Program-made: the position numbers and the translations under genes
Shown: piece after piece, positions 62,655 to 63,398 of the stretch
Layout: each line of letters starts with the position of its first letter
Numbering within the stretch: the stretch's first letter is position 1
Notes under the pieces: generated by a model
Seen by the model: only the letters and a program-made list of their open reading frames with translations
What the model was told of the DNA's origin: nothing
The model's database searches: none
NCBI GenBank assembly: GCA_949286415.1
Contig: CASEBV010000019.1
Coordinates: 1-63,398 of the forward strand
Direction of reading: 5' to 3'
DNA: 63,398 nt
From: an uncultured Bacteroidales bacterium
GTDB taxonomy: Bacteria > Bacteroidota > Bacteroidia > Bacteroidales > UBA932

Positions 62655-63170
62655 ATGGAGAACAAAAAAGCAAGGAATGTCCGCAGCGGTTCCTATCCGC
62701 TGAAGAATCTGAAGTTTCTGTATGATTTTGCGGCAGAAATGAATCTGACCGTCGGCGATCTGGCTGCCAGGATGGGGCTTTCAAGGCAGTCTGTGTACTA
62801 CTGGTTCAAGAAGGATGACGTGAAGATGTCCAACATATACAGGCTGTTTGATGTGCTCGGTTACGAGATTCGGTTCAGCCTGACAGATATGAAAGAGGAG
62901 ACAAACCCAAATGTGAAGGTGACATCAAAGCTGTATTCTCCGGAAACGCCTAAGAATCTGGATTTCCTTACCATAGCTCTCAATCAGTATCGTATCAACA
63001 AGACCGACCTTTGCCGTGACCTGAATCTCGGTGCGACCACTATATACTCATGGCAGGTTCATGATGACTGCTTCATTTCATATATATTCAAGATTGCTGA
63101 ACTGAGAGGATTGAGGCTAAATATTGACATAAATCCATATAATGATTGTATAAATAAATTAGTTTATTGA
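62655..63170 (+). CDS. protein with two helix-turn-helix domains
   Basis: 171 residues. The first HTH (about 27-60) reads MNLTVGDLAARMGLSRQSVYYWF. A second similar unit (about 107-140) reads YRINKTDLCRDLNLGATTIYSW; the two halves share the L-ARMGLS/L-NLG plus YxW pattern and look like an internal duplication. Both are close to XRE-type DNA-binding domains. It has no signal or membrane segment. It lies between a primase-like remnant and the start of a lipoprotein gene and may regulate that next locus. Confidence 0.7.
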   Translation: MENKKARNVRSGSYPLKNLKFLYDFAAEMNLTVGDLAARMGLSRQSVYYWFKKDDVKMSNIYRLFDVLGYEIRFSLTDMKEETNPNVKVTSKLYSPETPKNLDFLTIALNQYRINKTDLCRDLNLGATTIYSWQVHDDCFISYIFKIAELRGLRLNIDINPYNDCINKLVY

Positions 63171-63226
63171 AGGTCCGGGAAATACCTGAGAACCTAGAGA
63201 TTATTTTGCTGTTCGATCAAAACCAC

Positions 63227-63234
63227 TATATTTG
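63227..63234 (+). promoter_or_regulatory. promoter of the terminal lipoprotein gene
   Basis: TATATTTG with a TTG at 63206-63208 (18-base spacer), 46 bases before the ATG at 63281. Confidence 0.55.
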
Positions 63235-63280
63235 CTAAATGCTTGACTAATGGTAGGATAATATTTTTTTGTTTACGCTT

Positions 63281-63398
63281 ATGAAAAAATTGCTAATCCT
63301 GACAATCCTTGCAGCAGCGGTATCCTGCAAAGCGAAGAATGAAAATATTTCTTATGTTGACCATATCAGTCAGATTGACAGCATTGTATATGCCAACA
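63281..63398 (+). CDS. lipoprotein, N-terminal part only
   Basis: The gene starts at ATG 63281 and runs off the window after 39 codons. MKKLLILTILAAAVSC is a clear lipoprotein signal with Cys16. The next residues (KAKNENISYVDHISQIDS) resemble the start of polysaccharide-export or surface lipoproteins of Bacteroidota, but this is too short for an assignment. Confidence 0.7.
   Translation, partial: MKKLLILTILAAAVSCKAKNENISYVDHISQIDSIVYAN

Noticed and set aside
63201..63226. GTTCGATC resembling a tRNA T-loop
   Set aside because: No acceptor, D or anticodon stem can be built around it.

Overview
This is a chromosomal segment of a Bacteroidota bacterium, most likely an order Bacteroidales gut commensal; the genus cannot be fixed from sequence alone. 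Evidence for this: nearly every promoter has the Bacteroidota -7 box TAnnTTTG, several with a TTG about 20 bp upstream, and Shine-Dalgarno sites are almost absent. Lineage-typical proteins are present: a Bacteroidota LptD, Rho with a long low-complexity insert, a pyrophosphate-type phosphofructokinase, an IspG with an extra middle segment, Ig-like lipoproteins, a TonB receptor with a carboxypeptidase-like N-terminal domain, and a periplasmic bile-salt-hydrolase-type enzyme.

Layout. 1-10.5 kb: the end of a GLUG-repeat surface protein, M20 dipeptidase-pyrF, then on the minus strand sdaA, a MATE exporter and a secreted DPP-IV-type peptidase, a choloylglycine-hydrolase-family enzyme and an arginine-deiminase-family enzyme. 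10.6-20.1 kb: a small unknown protein, gpsA, a pectinesterase-like lipoprotein, and a three-gene unit (TonB receptor, beta-helix lipoprotein, purple-acid-type phosphatase) closed by a strong terminator, then a secreted NucA-type nuclease. 20.2-23.8 kb: a MATE-DUF3737-PatB unit with an operator-like tandem repeat at its promoter. 23.9-27.3 kb: a copper module made of an HMA-AraC fusion regulator and a CopA ATPase with a CopZ-like C-terminal domain. 27.3-34 kb: a membrane protein/HAD phosphatase pair, carAB with an attenuator-like leader, and a TlpA-like lipoprotein. 34-41.4 kb: rho with structured flanks, lptD facing an amidase gene across a palindromic double promoter, and an MCE protein. 41.7-51.3 kb: dnaA, pepD, rpe, birA, then rsfS-ftsH-cdsA-psd and a CNNM/HlyC-type protein. 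51.3-60.8 kb: a long minus-strand run, ligA-yihY-rsh-Ig lipoprotein-outer-membrane protein-ispG. 60.9-63.4 kb: PPi-phosphofructokinase with a clear terminator, a primase-like fragment, a tandem-HTH protein and the start of a lipoprotein.

Most of the window is core metabolism and envelope biogenesis. The accessory or regulatory points worth attention are the copper module, the carAB leader, the TonB-phosphatase unit, the large inverted repeat behind rho, two cases of 21-bp tandem repeats upstream of genes, and the surface-protein and mobile-element remnants at the two window ends. No tRNA, rRNA, CRISPR array or intact insertion sequence was seen.
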